The position numbers and the translations under genes are program-made. Shown one piece after another: positions 45,910-55,419 of a stretch of DNA of 64,000 bases. Under the pieces are notes generated by a model that saw only the letters and a list, made by a program, of their open reading frames with translations, ran no database searches and was not told the origin of the DNA. Numbering within the stretch: the stretch's first letter is position 1; each line of letters starts with the position of its first letter. The stretch comes from Methanosphaerula palustris E1-9c. Lineage in GTDB: Archaea > Halobacteriota > Methanomicrobia > Methanomicrobiales > Methanospirillaceae. The stretch is taken from assembly GCF_000021965.1 (NCBI RefSeq), contig NC_011832.1, positions 2,459,242 to 2,523,241 of the forward strand, in the 5' to 3' direction.

Positions 45910-47448
45910 ATGTTGGTTAAGAAGACAAAGAGCCTCTGTCCGGCATGCAAACGCGTGCTTGATGCCACCATTGTGGAAGAGGACAATAAGATCTGGCTGG
46001 AGAGGACCTGTCCGAACCACGGTTTCATCAAGAGCCTATACTGGTCGGACAGCAGAATGTACCACCGCTTCCAGGAGTATGAAGCAGTGGGAACCGGGAT
46101 AGAGGAACCCGTTCTCCAGGGAGAACCCGACACATGTCCCCAGAACTGCGGGCTCTGCTCAGGCCATCACTCGGCCACCCTGCTCGCGAATATCGACGTG
46201 ACCAATCGCTGCAACCTGAACTGCGACTTTTGCTTTGCCAATGCACGGGCCTGCGGGTTCATCTACGAGCCGGACTTTGACGAGATCGTTGGAATGATGA
46301 AGAACCTCCGGAACGAACGGCCGGTTCCGCCGCCGGCTGTACAGTTCTCTGGTGGGGAACCGACGATGCGGGACGACCTTCCGGACCTGATCCGCGAGGC
46401 GAAAGCCCTTGGATTCTCGCAGGTGCAGATCGCATCAAATGGGATCAGACTCGCACAGGATCTGTCCCAGGTGCAGCAGTTGAAGGACGCCGGTCTTTCG
46501 ACGATATACCTGCACTTCGACGGTATATCAAAGGAGACAAACCCGTTCCTTGCCACCAGCAAAAAAGCGATCAGCAACTGTGCTCAGGTCGGGATGGGCG
46601 TGGTGTTGGTGCCGACGGTGATCCACGGTAGAAACGATCAGGAGGTCGGTGCGATCATCAGGTTCGCCGCAGAGAACATCGGGGTGATCAGGGGTGTGAA
46701 CTTTCAGCCCGTCGCCTTCACCGGAGCTGCCAGCGCAGACGATGTAGCCAAGGAACGGGTCACGATCCCTGACCTGACCGCCAACATCGAAACCCAGACC
46801 GGCGGTGCACTCAGGCAGGATGACTTCTATCCGATCCCCTGCGTGGCCCCGTTCACCCACCTAGTCGAGGAGTACACCGGCAAACCGCAGGTCGCTTTCA
46901 CCGCCCACCAGCACTGCGGGGCGGCGACCTACATCTTCGTCAACGGCAACGAGATCGTGCCAGTGAATCGGATGATCGATGTCGAGAAGTTCCTTCAGTC
47001 TGTGGACCACATGGCCATGACCCTGGCACGGGGCGGTTCGGTCAGCAAGTACAGAGCCCTCCTCGAAGGGGTCAAGGACATTCATACCTCGCTCAAGAGG
47101 GGGGAATCCGGGAAGGCCGGCGAGATCTGGCGACTGATCGCGACCACGCTGATCAAGCAAAACTATGATGCACTCCGCGAGTTCCACTGGAACGCCCTCT
47201 TCATCGGGACCATGCACTTCATGGACGACTACAACTATGACCTGGACCGAGTGCAGCGATGTTGCATCCATTATGCAACCCCAGACGGCAGGATGATCCC
47301 ATTCTGTACTTACAACTCGGGTCCGGTCTATCGCGAGAAGATCTGGAAGCAGTATGCAAAGCCACTCCCCCAAAAAAGTGGAGAAACACCGGGCATTGAG
47401 AGCTCCACCATAGAAACGGCGGTTCTGTCCGATGTTCCCCCGTCCTGA
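45910..47448 (+). CDS. tes: Tetraether lipid synthase Tes, radical SAM
   Basis: A 512-residue protein. The N-terminal zinc-ribbon-like part has CPACKR (10-14) and CPNHGF (34-39), then CPQNCGLC (76-83), and the radical SAM cluster motif CNLNCDFC at 101-108. QFSGGEPTMRDDLPDLI is the SAM-contact GGEP motif. This Cys arrangement matches the MJ0619/MA1486-type enzyme shown to join two archaeol chains into tetraether lipids. GGTGGA lies seven bases before the ATG. It is divergent from carS, which supports a lipid role. The end of the gene overlaps slightly with a pseudogene on the other strand. Confidence 0.87.
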   Translation: MLVKKTKSLCPACKRVLDATIVEEDNKIWLERTCPNHGFIKSLYWSDSRMYHRFQEYEAVGTGIEEPVLQGEPDTCPQNCGLCSGHHSATLLANIDVTNRCNLNCDFCFANARACGFIYEPDFDEIVGMMKNLRNERPVPPPAVQFSGGEPTMRDDLPDLIREAKALGFSQVQIASNGIRLAQDLSQVQQLKDAGLSTIYLHFDGISKETNPFLATSKKAISNCAQVGMGVVLVPTVIHGRNDQEVGAIIRFAAENIGVIRGVNFQPVAFTGAASADDVAKERVTIPDLTANIETQTGGALRQDDFYPIPCVAPFTHLVEEYTGKPQVAFTAHQHCGAATYIFVNGNEIVPVNRMIDVEKFLQSVDHMAMTLARGGSVSKYRALLEGVKDIHTSLKRGESGKAGEIWRLIATTLIKQNYDALREFHWNALFIGTMHFMDDYNYDLDRVQRCCIHYATPDGRMIPFCTYNSGPVYREKIWKQYAKPLPQKSGETPGIESSTIETAVLSDVPPS

Positions 47449-48306
47449 GCGCGACCTCGGCGATGGCCAGGTCCTGGACTGCGAGACCAGTCGAGTCAAA
47501 GACCGTGATCGCCCGATCATCAATCCGCCCTTTTTTACCAAGTACTACCTCGCTGATCATCCCGCTGATCGGCACGTTCACCTCCCCAGAATGAGCGGCC
47601 TGCGCCGGGTCGTCGACATAGACCGCGGCGTGATTCAACTGGGCCGGATCGAGTTCTCCTAGCCCGGTGCATCGGCGCCGAACGCATTGATATGTGTCCC
47701 CGCCTGGATCCATTCCTCCTGAATGATCGGGGTTGTCGACGGAGTCGTGGTCACCAGGATGTCACAGTCACAGACTTCGGCGAGGGGGAGGGGGATCTTT
47801 CATGGTAATGAGGATAGACCACTGCAAAGGTCGTGGCATGCTCAGGCGAGCACGACCAGACCTTCACCTCCTTGATCGTCCTGACACAGGCCAGCCTCGA
47901 ACTGGGCCTTTACCTGCCTGCCGGTCCCGACCATCCCGACAACAGTTGCATCTGCTCTGGCCAGATAACGGGCAGCGACAGCCCCGGCCGCACTGGAACG
48001 GAGAACCGTCAGTTCGGTTGCATTTAACAGGGCCCATGGAAACCCATTAGCTGGATCGGATCAGTATCAGCAGCGCCATCACCGTCGGCAACCCGATGGT
48101 GCGGTTCCCAGGGTGGACATTGACGATCTTCACCCCAGCCAAGTCCAGCAAGGGGATATAAACCGGCATCGTCCGGAGGTCACCCTGCGGGAAGAAGAGA
48201 TGGAGTTCGGGTAGCACCTGCACCTCACCCCGGCCATGAGCAGCGAAGACCCCTCATTTATCGCCGCGAGATCGATCCCCTCCTCTGGATGGTCATAGTA
48301 CTGCAT
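47431..48306 (-). pseudogene. Broken ornithine cyclodeaminase/alanine dehydrogenase gene
   Basis: Pieces in different frames line up in order: QYYDHPEEGIDLAA from 48306; then GEVQVLPELHLFFPQGDLRT and NVHPGNRTIGLPTVMALLIL; then ATELTVLRSSAAGAVAARYL with VGMVGTGRQVKAQ (NAD-binding); then CDILVTTTPSTTP; and ELDPAQLNHAAVYVDDPAQA to VFDSTGLAVQDLAIAEVAL. At least three frameshifts plus a stop separate them. The intact family reduces pyruvate to alanine or cyclises ornithine. The gene is dead. Confidence 0.85.
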
Positions 48307-48398
48307 ATCCCAAACTGAACCTGTATGGTATTGAAGATTCCGGAGAAGTGATAGTCTAGATATTTACGATGAGACCACCCACGCTGAAAGAGGTGCAT

Positions 48399-49202
48399 AT
48401 GAGAGCGGATATCTATATCGTCCATAAACCGACCGACACTGAGGGGGACAACTCCACGGCGATGGTCACCCGAGAACTCGATATGAAGGGGGAATGCTGG
48501 CACCCCCTCTCCCTCGCAGAGATCGATCTGTTCCGGAACAGGATAGAGCAGGCGGTGATCTGGGTCTGTGGGATGGAACAGGAGAACCACCAGTTCGAGG
48601 TGCTGCAGACGTTGGCCGCCAGAAATCGTGTCGTCAACACCCCTGAAGCGATCGCAACCTGTGCAAGCAAAGCCCTGACCACCGCGCTATTGGTCAGAGA
48701 GAATATACGAACACCAGAGACCTTCTTCTCGGCCAGCAGAAGAGACGCTGCGGTGTTCATCAGGTTACAGGGAAAAGTGGTCTATAAACCAGTGTACGGG
48801 TTCGACGGCAACGGCGTCAGGTTGATCACCAGCGAGGACCAGCTCGAAGACGGGCCGTACTATCTGCAGGAGTATGTCCCCAACGACCGCGATTTCCGGG
48901 TCTTCGTCATCGGAGACGAGGCTGTCGGTGCCATCGAACGGCGGTCAGATCACCTGACCCACAACATCCACCAGGGCGGAACAGCCAAGGCTGTGCCAGT
49001 GGATCCGGAGATGGCATCGATCGCCATCGCTGCGACAGAGGCAGTCAATGCTGACTACGCCGGCGTCGACCTGTTGCTGGACCAGGACGGGTATACTGTC
49101 CTCGAGGTGAACGGCACCCCGAACTGGCATGGCATGACAGCCCCGATCCCGGTTCTGATCGCCGATCACCTAGTTTCAGCGGCCCGGCTCACTCGCCGAT
49201 GA
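48399..49202 (+). CDS. RimK-like ATP-grasp glutamate ligase (MptN/CofF-type candidate)
   Basis: A 267-residue ATP-grasp ligase. The ATP-binding part has VVYKPVYGFDGNGVRLI and YYLQEYVPNDRDFRVFVIGD, and the metal-binding end is VLEVNGTPNWHGM. In methanogens this family adds L-glutamate to tetrahydromethanopterin (MptN) or coenzyme F420 (CofF). Which one cannot be decided here. Start 48399 has AGAGGTG five bases upstream. It converges with the small gene next to marker protein 14, overlapping 14 bases, so a methanogenic coenzyme role fits. Confidence 0.75.
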   Translation: MRADIYIVHKPTDTEGDNSTAMVTRELDMKGECWHPLSLAEIDLFRNRIEQAVIWVCGMEQENHQFEVLQTLAARNRVVNTPEAIATCASKALTTALLVRENIRTPETFFSASRRDAAVFIRLQGKVVYKPVYGFDGNGVRLITSEDQLEDGPYYLQEYVPNDRDFRVFVIGDEAVGAIERRSDHLTHNIHQGGTAKAVPVDPEMASIAIAATEAVNADYAGVDLLLDQDGYTVLEVNGTPNWHGMTAPIPVLIADHLVSAARLTRR

Positions 49203-49425
49203 ATTGAATCAACTCGGCGCGGACGTAGGCTTCAACCTCTTCGAGGACCGGCTTTGTCCCGCGGAAGGCCAGTACCTCACGCTCGTCGCCGTCCATATTC
49301 GCAAATGAGATTCGTTCGCGCCGGTCGGCCAGTTCCACATCGAACTTCTTTACGACATCGGTGATGATCGACCGCGGTACTCCTGGGGGAATGATGATAT
49401 CATACAGTTCTGCTTCTTCTACCAT
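49189..49425 (-). CDS. Small conserved-looking protein next to marker protein 14
   Basis: A 78-residue soluble protein (VEEAELYDIIIPPGVPRSII, then FDVELADRRERISFANMDGD and EEVEAYVRAELIQFI). It has no cysteine or membrane helix. The start at 49425 is preceded by AGTAGG and lies just behind the marker 14 stop; a TTG at 49443 would overlap it. It probably is co-transcribed with marker 14. I cannot name the family with certainty; small DUF2102-like proteins are a possibility. Confidence 0.65.
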   Translation of the reverse strand: MVEEAELYDIIIPPGVPRSIITDVVKKFDVELADRRERISFANMDGDEREVLAFRGTKPVLEEVEAYVRAELIQFIGE

Positions 49426-49432
49426 GGGAAAC

Positions 49433-50920
49433 CTACTTTCCAATTTTTATTCTCCGGGGGAGGATACAGGGCCCTCCACGGACCCCGCCGACCGGACACT
49501 TCGGATGGCCGAGGGAGTTCATACACCGACCCATCAGGGCGGCCCCGCGGGCCAGCCCGTCATCGACGAAGACCAGATGATCGTTCGGATCATCCACAAA
49601 GAGATGCCGATCGGTCAAACCCTGCAGGATATAGGCCGGCTTCTGCCCTGAGATCGCTGCCCTGCCCGTAAACCCGATCGAAGTATTTGGGGGAACCAGA
49701 TCCTTCTGCACCGCCACATCGACCAGCCGGAGGGCCATCTCGGCACAGACCCGGTCCACGACATCAGTCAGCATCGGGAGGCCGTGCTCTCTGTATATCT
49801 CGCCGCCAATCTCTTTAAGGACCCCGGTATCAGACCCGTTCTCGCCCAGGTCGCACCCAATCATCGCGATACCCGAAGCCGAGGCCACATCTGCCCTGAC
49901 TGGGACACGGCCGAACCGTGTTCTCTCTGGGGGAACGATCCTGATATCAATATGTTCATGGATCTGTTTCACGTACTCGTCGACCTTTCCCCGCTTTAGT
50001 CGGAGCGATAGGCTGCCGAGGGTCGACCGGTCACTGAAGAGATCGAGGGCTGTCCCCCGTTTCTCCTCTACCAGGCCGGTCCCCCGGACGAGCGCGTCCG
50101 GGATCGCGCCGGCAAGGCCGCAGAAGTTACCCACCGTCTTTGCAAACGGATTCTCGGTATCCGCATCGACATCACTGGTGATCCGGCCGTCAAGGGTGGT
50201 CCCGAAGTCCACCGAGACACAGGGGTTCCGGAAGTCCACCGTGGTCCACTTTGCTCCCTCCTTGATTCCAGCCATCGCGAGCTCCCCTTCCATCTCGTTG
50301 GCGACCATCTCCACTCCTGTGGCCCCGACCGGTGGAAGTACACCGGCCACAGCACCGACAAAGACAACCTTGTCTGCATAGGAGAACGGCTGCAACCGCC
50401 GGGGAAGGTTGCCCTTGCCCATCGGCGGGGTCATCTTCCTCGGTGGGACACCGGCCTCCAGGCAGCCATTGGCCAGCGCGATGACGAAGTCCCCGACCTG
50501 GTCGGGCGAATCCATCGCGGCAACTACTCCGGTCGACCTGACCACAAAATCGAGGTCGTCCTCAATCGAGAGGTTTGCCTCTTTGTGGCACTCGATCAGG
50601 GTCTGTTTAACCAGTTCAGTCACCGACTCTCGGGTCAGTTCAGTCCCATCCAGGGTCGCTCCGAAGATTACCTCACCCGGCCTCGGGGGACGGACATCCC
50701 GACTCATCTTGACCGTCTTATTGATCACATAACTGCGGCCGGTCTCGAGGTTCGTCCCGGTCAGGATGCACTTGGTGGTGGTGTTCCCCATCTCAACCGA
50801 AGCCACAATAAAGTACGGCTTCACCTTGTATTCGGGCATCACGCTACCTGCACCATGCGAGATCGAAGGGGGCGGGGGGCTCTCAACGATATGAGGTACA
50901 GGCCCGAAAAAGCGTTCCAT
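49433..50920 (-). CDS. Methanogenesis marker protein 14
   Basis: A protein of about 495 residues restricted to methanogens, function unknown. The motif VASVEMGNTTTKCILTGTNL resembles the phosphate-1 loop of actin-like ASKHA ATPases, and VSVDFGTTLDGRIT is a possible second phosphate loop, so an ATPase of the reactivase type can be inferred. The end is Gly-rich. Start candidates are 50935, 50920 and 50839; 50920 keeps the part MERFFGPVPHIVESPPPPSI that seems family-like. It opens a two-gene unit. Confidence 0.83.
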   Translation of the reverse strand: MERFFGPVPHIVESPPPPSISHGAGSVMPEYKVKPYFIVASVEMGNTTTKCILTGTNLETGRSYVINKTVKMSRDVRPPRPGEVIFGATLDGTELTRESVTELVKQTLIECHKEANLSIEDDLDFVVRSTGVVAAMDSPDQVGDFVIALANGCLEAGVPPRKMTPPMGKGNLPRRLQPFSYADKVVFVGAVAGVLPPVGATGVEMVANEMEGELAMAGIKEGAKWTTVDFRNPCVSVDFGTTLDGRITSDVDADTENPFAKTVGNFCGLAGAIPDALVRGTGLVEEKRGTALDLFSDRSTLGSLSLRLKRGKVDEYVKQIHEHIDIRIVPPERTRFGRVPVRADVASASGIAMIGCDLGENGSDTGVLKEIGGEIYREHGLPMLTDVVDRVCAEMALRLVDVAVQKDLVPPNTSIGFTGRAAISGQKPAYILQGLTDRHLFVDDPNDHLVFVDDGLARGAALMGRCMNSLGHPKCPVGGVRGGPCILPRRIKIGK

Positions 50921-51015
50921 AAACCGGGCGCACATACTATTCAGTACTTTGTACGCCGGATTATACCTTTCGCTTATACCATTGAAATCAAAAAAAGAGA
51001 ATGAAACTGATCTGT

Positions 51016-51555
51016 TCAGTTCTTGCTGGTTGTGTTCTGGGTCGTGAGGTTACCGATACTGCTGACCGTCTCAAACCCGACCGGGGTCACCACAGTTCCA
51101 GTTGTGGACTGGACAGATGAATTGGTAGTGGAGGTCTTGATCGATGATGATGTGGTGGCCACGGTGCTGATACCAGAGGTGGTGTCAACGGATGGCACAG
51201 TCGTCTGGGTGGTGATAACACCAGACTGGTCGCCAGTGGTGGTCGTGTTCAGTGTCTTTGTGGTACCTGTTGAGGTCGTATTGCTGACAACCGTGGTCCC
51301 GGAGGTAGTCTTGGTGCTGTTACCAGCAGAAGTGGTAGCCGAAGCAACGGGTGAGGTAGTGCTGGACTTCACAGACGAGGTGCTGTTTGCAGCGATTGTG
51401 GTCTGGGCTGCACCTGCTGAGGTGTTCTGTGTGTGCACCGCAGAGTCCACCGAGGTGGTTGTCTTGTTGGTGGAGGTGTTGCTGACGCATCCTGCAACCA
51501 GCAGAACACAGGCGAGCATTGCGATTGTTCCAATGAGTAACAACTTTCTTGACAT
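51016..51555 (-). CDS. Ser/Thr-rich surface lipoprotein
   Basis: A 179-residue protein. The signal peptide ends in the lipobox LLVAGC (Cys22). The remainder is almost only Ser, Thr, Val, Gly, Ala and Asn, with many NxS/T sites (NSTS, NTTS, NATT-like), as in heavily glycosylated mucin-like stalks. No folded domain is seen. It is divergent from the PKD protein, and may work as a cell-envelope spacer or glycan carrier. Confidence 0.75.
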   Translation of the reverse strand: MSRKLLLIGTIAMLACVLLVAGCVSNTSTNKTTTSVDSAVHTQNTSAGAAQTTIAANSTSSVKSSTTSPVASATTSAGNSTKTTSGTTVVSNTTSTGTTKTLNTTTTGDQSGVITTQTTVPSVDTTSGISTVATTSSSIKTSTTNSSVQSTTGTVVTPVGFETVSSIGNLTTQNTTSKN

Positions 51556-51856
51556 AGATGACGTTCCTGTCCTTTTTTGCGGCCCATTTCCCCTGATAGA
51601 GAAAGATGGTTGATCTTGCTGGATCCCGCTTTACAGTCCTCTGCAGGTTGCAGAGTTTGCCTGATAAAATCAGCGTCTGAATATTTAATTATATATCATT
51701 GGCATCTGCAATCCCGGCAGACCTCTGGTTAGATCCGGAACGAGACCGAATAGATCGCAGAGACAGTGAACCCGATCCCGGGTTCATCCAAAGAATAGAT
51801 ATATACACGAATATTATTGCTAAGAGTCTGACAGGAAACCTGTCCACTTTAAGCCT
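51556..51856. other. Divergent promoter region between two surface-protein genes
   Basis: A 300-base AT-richer gap. TATTTAATTATATATCATTGG around 51680-51700 offers TATA-like sequence for either direction. No open frame with gene-like composition is present. Confidence 0.4.
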
Positions 51857-54466
51857 ATGAAACAAATCAGCATAAATCCGGTTAAAAACCATGGAATCCG
51901 GTCAGTCGGGCTTATCCTTATGCTTCTCCTCCTGGTGCAGGGTGCCGCAGCCGCTTCGGTGCTGGTCGCGGCATCAGATAGCAGTGCATCAGCAAGGAGT
52001 GCAGCTGATTATCGCTGTGATGGGAGTAGCGATCAGGTCCAGATCAACCAGGCCCTCGACAGACTCGCCGGCTCCGGCGGGGTCGTAAACCTCGCGGCAG
52101 GGACGTTCCACTGTGATAACTTCATCTATGTACCGGGAGCGATCACCCTGACTGGCCAGGGCGAGGGAGGGACCACCATCGAAATGATCAATTCAGGGGA
52201 GACCGATCTCCCGATCACGGTCAACTCCCCCGAGGTCAGCCTCTCCTCGTTCACCCTTCGTGGCACCGGTTACATCAAGATTACAACCAGCCAAGTAACT
52301 GTGACAGATGTAGCCGCGACCAACATCGGCACCAACGGTCACCGCTACCCTGCCGGCGGCAACGGGATGTTTTTTATCTGGGCCGATGGGACACATAACA
52401 TCGAGGACGTCTCCTTCATCAACTGCAGGGCCGTGGACTGCAACACCCACGGGTTCAACCTGAATGCAAAGGGAACCGCTCCGAAGGAAACCAGGAACAT
52501 TCGGTTCATCAACTGTCAGGCGACCCGCTGTGGGTTTGGGGCAGAGTCACGGGACACCGATATCACCGGCTTTGACCTGCAGGAGGAGAACGATGTCTAT
52601 GATATCCAGCTGATCGGGTGTATCGCCGACGACAACTGGGAATCCGGGTTCCACTTCGAACCGGGCGAGGATGAGACACCCCCGACTGTCAAACAGGGGA
52701 TCGTGATCCGCGACTGCATAAGCAGGAACAATGGGCAGCGGAACACGCTGACCTATCCGTACCACACCTTCATGTCCGGCTTCTTTGTCTCCCGGAACGC
52801 GGTGTTAACAAACTGTAAGGCGATCAACAACCGGAACGCCGGCTTCTTCGTCCAGGGCGGGAGGAACATCATCTTCAACGACTGCACCGACGATGGATCC
52901 TCCTACGGCTGGAAGATCGTCAAATGGAGCTCAGGGGTCACACTGAACGACTGCACGGCCTCGGACAACAAGATATGGGCGCTCTGGTCCGCGTTCGCCG
53001 ACCACATCACCCTGAACCGGTTCGTGCAGGACAATGCAGGGGGACTCTACGGAACCCAGTCGATGCTCGGGTGGTATTATGGCGAGCCCGCCTACGAGCA
53101 GCCGGTGAACGACTCGTACTTCGACATCACCGCCTATGGCAATCATGCACTCCCGATCATAAACTTCAATGGAACCGGGAACATCTACTACCTCCGATGG
53201 GGCGACTGGCCGGGCCAGAACGGCACTGCCCCGCCGCCGACATCCCCGGCCCAACCGAACGCATCCTTCATCGCCTCACCCTCGACCGGGTTCGCCCCGC
53301 TTGCGGTCCAGTTCACCGATACCACCACCGGGGTTCCAACCGACTGGTACTGGGACTTCGGAGATGGGACCACATCCAGCGAACAGAATCCATCCCATAC
53401 CTATACACAGGACGGACTCTGGACAGTCACCCTCCATGTAGGTAACGCTCTCGGAGATGCGAGTACGCAACAGACCGTGGCCATCGGGACGAATCCCCAT
53501 GCAGGGTTCACGACGACGGATCGGCGGGTGATCGATGCCGGTGGTACGATCCACTTCACTGACACCTCCACTGGCCACCCAAACAGTTGGTTATGGGATT
53601 TCGGAGATCTCACCACTTCAACCGACGAGAATCCGATTCACCGGTTCCTGACCGCAGGGATCTTCATGGTAAAACTTATCGCCACCTATGGGGCTGGAAC
53701 CGACACCGAGGTGAAGAGCAGTTACATCACCGTCTACCCGGTGGCGCAGATGGGCGTCGATGTGAGCGACGGGGCAGCACCAATGACGGTCCACTTCACC
53801 GACCGGTCGTACGGCTCGCCATCGTCACGCCTCTGGGACTTCGGGGACGGATCCACCTCGATCGAGCAGAATCCGGTCCATATCTATCCTTACGGTGGAA
53901 CATATACGGTGACGCTGACGGTGGAGGGGATAAATGGTGGACCGATCGATCGCGCTACCGCCACCCTCTCAGTGACCGGCGCACCATCGGCCAGTTTCAC
54001 GGCGACGCCGGCCGGCACTACCCCACCGGTAACAGTCACGTTCCTGGACCGGTCGATCGGACAGATCGATAGTAGATTCTGGTCGTTCGGCGACGGAACC
54101 ACCTCGACCGAGCAGAGCCCGGTCCATACCTATTCAAATGCCGGAACCTACAATGCGACGCTGACGACGAGCAATCGCTGGGGGAGCAGCAGCACAACGT
54201 TGCAGGTCAATGCAGGCGACCCACCCTATTCTCCAATCCAGGGGGTTATCGCACTTCCAGGACAGAGCGCACTGCCAACGGACCCAAATCGCGAGAGGTT
54301 ATATAAAGATCTGAATGGAGACGGGGCGATCAACTTCAACGACGTGGTGCTTTACTTCAACGAGATGGATTGGATCTCAGATAATGAACCTGTTTCAGCC
54401 TTTGATTTCAATAAAAACGGGAAAATCGACTTTGATGACATCGTCTTCCTCTTCAATCTACTCTGA
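51857..54466 (+). CDS. Secreted beta-helix protein with four PKD domains and a dockerin-like end
   Basis: An 869-residue surface protein. A signal peptide (SVGLILMLLLLVQGAAAAS) is followed by a right-handed parallel beta-helix of about 400 residues (opening DQVQINQALDRLAGSGGVVN), a Pro/Thr linker, and four PKD domains (about 465-805), each with the WDFGDGTT-like motif (third and fourth WDFGDGST, WSFGDGTT). The C-terminus holds two EF-hand-type calcium loops, DLNGDGAINFND and DFNKNGKIDFDD, forming a type I dockerin-like module. The fold fits carbohydrate binding or lysis; the substrate is unknown. Confidence 0.88.
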   Translation: MKQISINPVKNHGIRSVGLILMLLLLVQGAAAASVLVAASDSSASARSAADYRCDGSSDQVQINQALDRLAGSGGVVNLAAGTFHCDNFIYVPGAITLTGQGEGGTTIEMINSGETDLPITVNSPEVSLSSFTLRGTGYIKITTSQVTVTDVAATNIGTNGHRYPAGGNGMFFIWADGTHNIEDVSFINCRAVDCNTHGFNLNAKGTAPKETRNIRFINCQATRCGFGAESRDTDITGFDLQEENDVYDIQLIGCIADDNWESGFHFEPGEDETPPTVKQGIVIRDCISRNNGQRNTLTYPYHTFMSGFFVSRNAVLTNCKAINNRNAGFFVQGGRNIIFNDCTDDGSSYGWKIVKWSSGVTLNDCTASDNKIWALWSAFADHITLNRFVQDNAGGLYGTQSMLGWYYGEPAYEQPVNDSYFDITAYGNHALPIINFNGTGNIYYLRWGDWPGQNGTAPPPTSPAQPNASFIASPSTGFAPLAVQFTDTTTGVPTDWYWDFGDGTTSSEQNPSHTYTQDGLWTVTLHVGNALGDASTQQTVAIGTNPHAGFTTTDRRVIDAGGTIHFTDTSTGHPNSWLWDFGDLTTSTDENPIHRFLTAGIFMVKLIATYGAGTDTEVKSSYITVYPVAQMGVDVSDGAAPMTVHFTDRSYGSPSSRLWDFGDGSTSIEQNPVHIYPYGGTYTVTLTVEGINGGPIDRATATLSVTGAPSASFTATPAGTTPPVTVTFLDRSIGQIDSRFWSFGDGTTSTEQSPVHTYSNAGTYNATLTTSNRWGSSSTTLQVNAGDPPYSPIQGVIALPGQSALPTDPNRERLYKDLNGDGAINFNDVVLYFNEMDWISDNEPVSAFDFNKNGKIDFDDIVFLFNLL

Positions 54467-54576
54467 ACGGTCAGGGCAGATCCCTTTTTATATTCATCTG
54501 GTAAGAATCAAATATCAGCGGATGTTTTGATTACGGCGTATCTACGTATATTCCAGACTACAGGGGTTAACACCTG

Positions 54577-54816
54577 ATGAAAGAACAGACAAAATGCAGG
54601 CGTCTGCAGCGACATATCCTGACTATGATCGCCTCGTCACCGGGGTGCACGTTTCAGGATATCGTCACTGCATACAATGGGATTCACAGGTCAGAGGAGA
54701 TCAGATATTCTCTTCGCTGGCTGGAACGGCGAGGTGCGGTGCAGGTACATCAAAATGCCACATCGATCTGCTGTTACCCTACTGGCAAGATCTGGTCCGG
54801 GATGATCAGTGCCTGA
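54577..54816 (+). CDS. Small winged-helix protein
   Basis: A 79-residue protein reading like an archaeal single-domain wHTH: LQRHILTMIASSPGCTFQDI, then EIRYSLRWLERRGAVQV and a short wing. It may regulate the neighbouring surface genes. No ribosome-binding site stands out (CACCTG). Confidence 0.5.
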   Translation: MKEQTKCRRLQRHILTMIASSPGCTFQDIVTAYNGIHRSEEIRYSLRWLERRGAVQVHQNATSICCYPTGKIWSGMISA

Positions 54817-54854
54817 CCAGCGTCATCTTTTTTAAGTTCAATTCACCACACCCC

Positions 54855-55218
54855 GACACCCGTCACACCGGGTTCTCAGACGAGGCTTATACCCCTTTGC
54901 AGCAGGGAATGTCGATAAACTTCCTCTGACCACCCTGCAAACCACACCAACGGTGACCCCGACGATTCCCTGACAGTGACGACGGTGGCCCCCGGCACAC
55001 CAGTTCCGAACTTCACACATTCCTGTCCGGGCGGAGCCGATTCCCGAACTCTCCAGGTCATCGATAGTTCACAGACCGCCACATCGATCAGGTGTGACTT
55101 GTGCGACGGCACCACCACAGGTCCGACCGGGTTCCAGTACATCGAGTCGACTCATAACCAGGACAACGGGCATCCCCACGACACAGGGTACAACTTCGGC
55201 AACCACTTCTCCGGATGA
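54855..55218 (+). pseudogene. Decayed PKD-domain surface gene
   Basis: The end of a once longer gene. TTPTVTPTIP is a typical Thr/Pro linker (about 54925-54970) followed by a stop; then VPNFTHSCPGGADSRTLQVI and DSSQTATSIRCDLCDGTTTG align with a PKD domain in which the WDFGDGTT core has become CDLCDGTT. No start or signal peptide is left. The rest of 54817-55419 shows no gene. Confidence 0.5.
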
Positions 55219-55419
55219 ACCCAGATCCTGGTCGGGGGAGGTCAGGTCTCCGACTCCCTTTTTAATTATCAACCGGAACTTTCCGACCGGTTCAGACAAT
55301 CTCTCCGGGTTCAGACAATCAGGAGCCGTCATATAAGTTCTCATCAAATTGCTGCTGACCGAGGTTAGGGACAGGGATCTCCGTCGTGTTTATCTTCGAC
55401 CTCTGCATAAGTAGGTTCT

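Noticed and set aside
54594-54929. Second, longer frame overlapping the small winged-helix gene
   Set aside because: It is a +1 shadow with Cys/His-rich noise; the 79-residue frame has coherent helix-turn-helix content.
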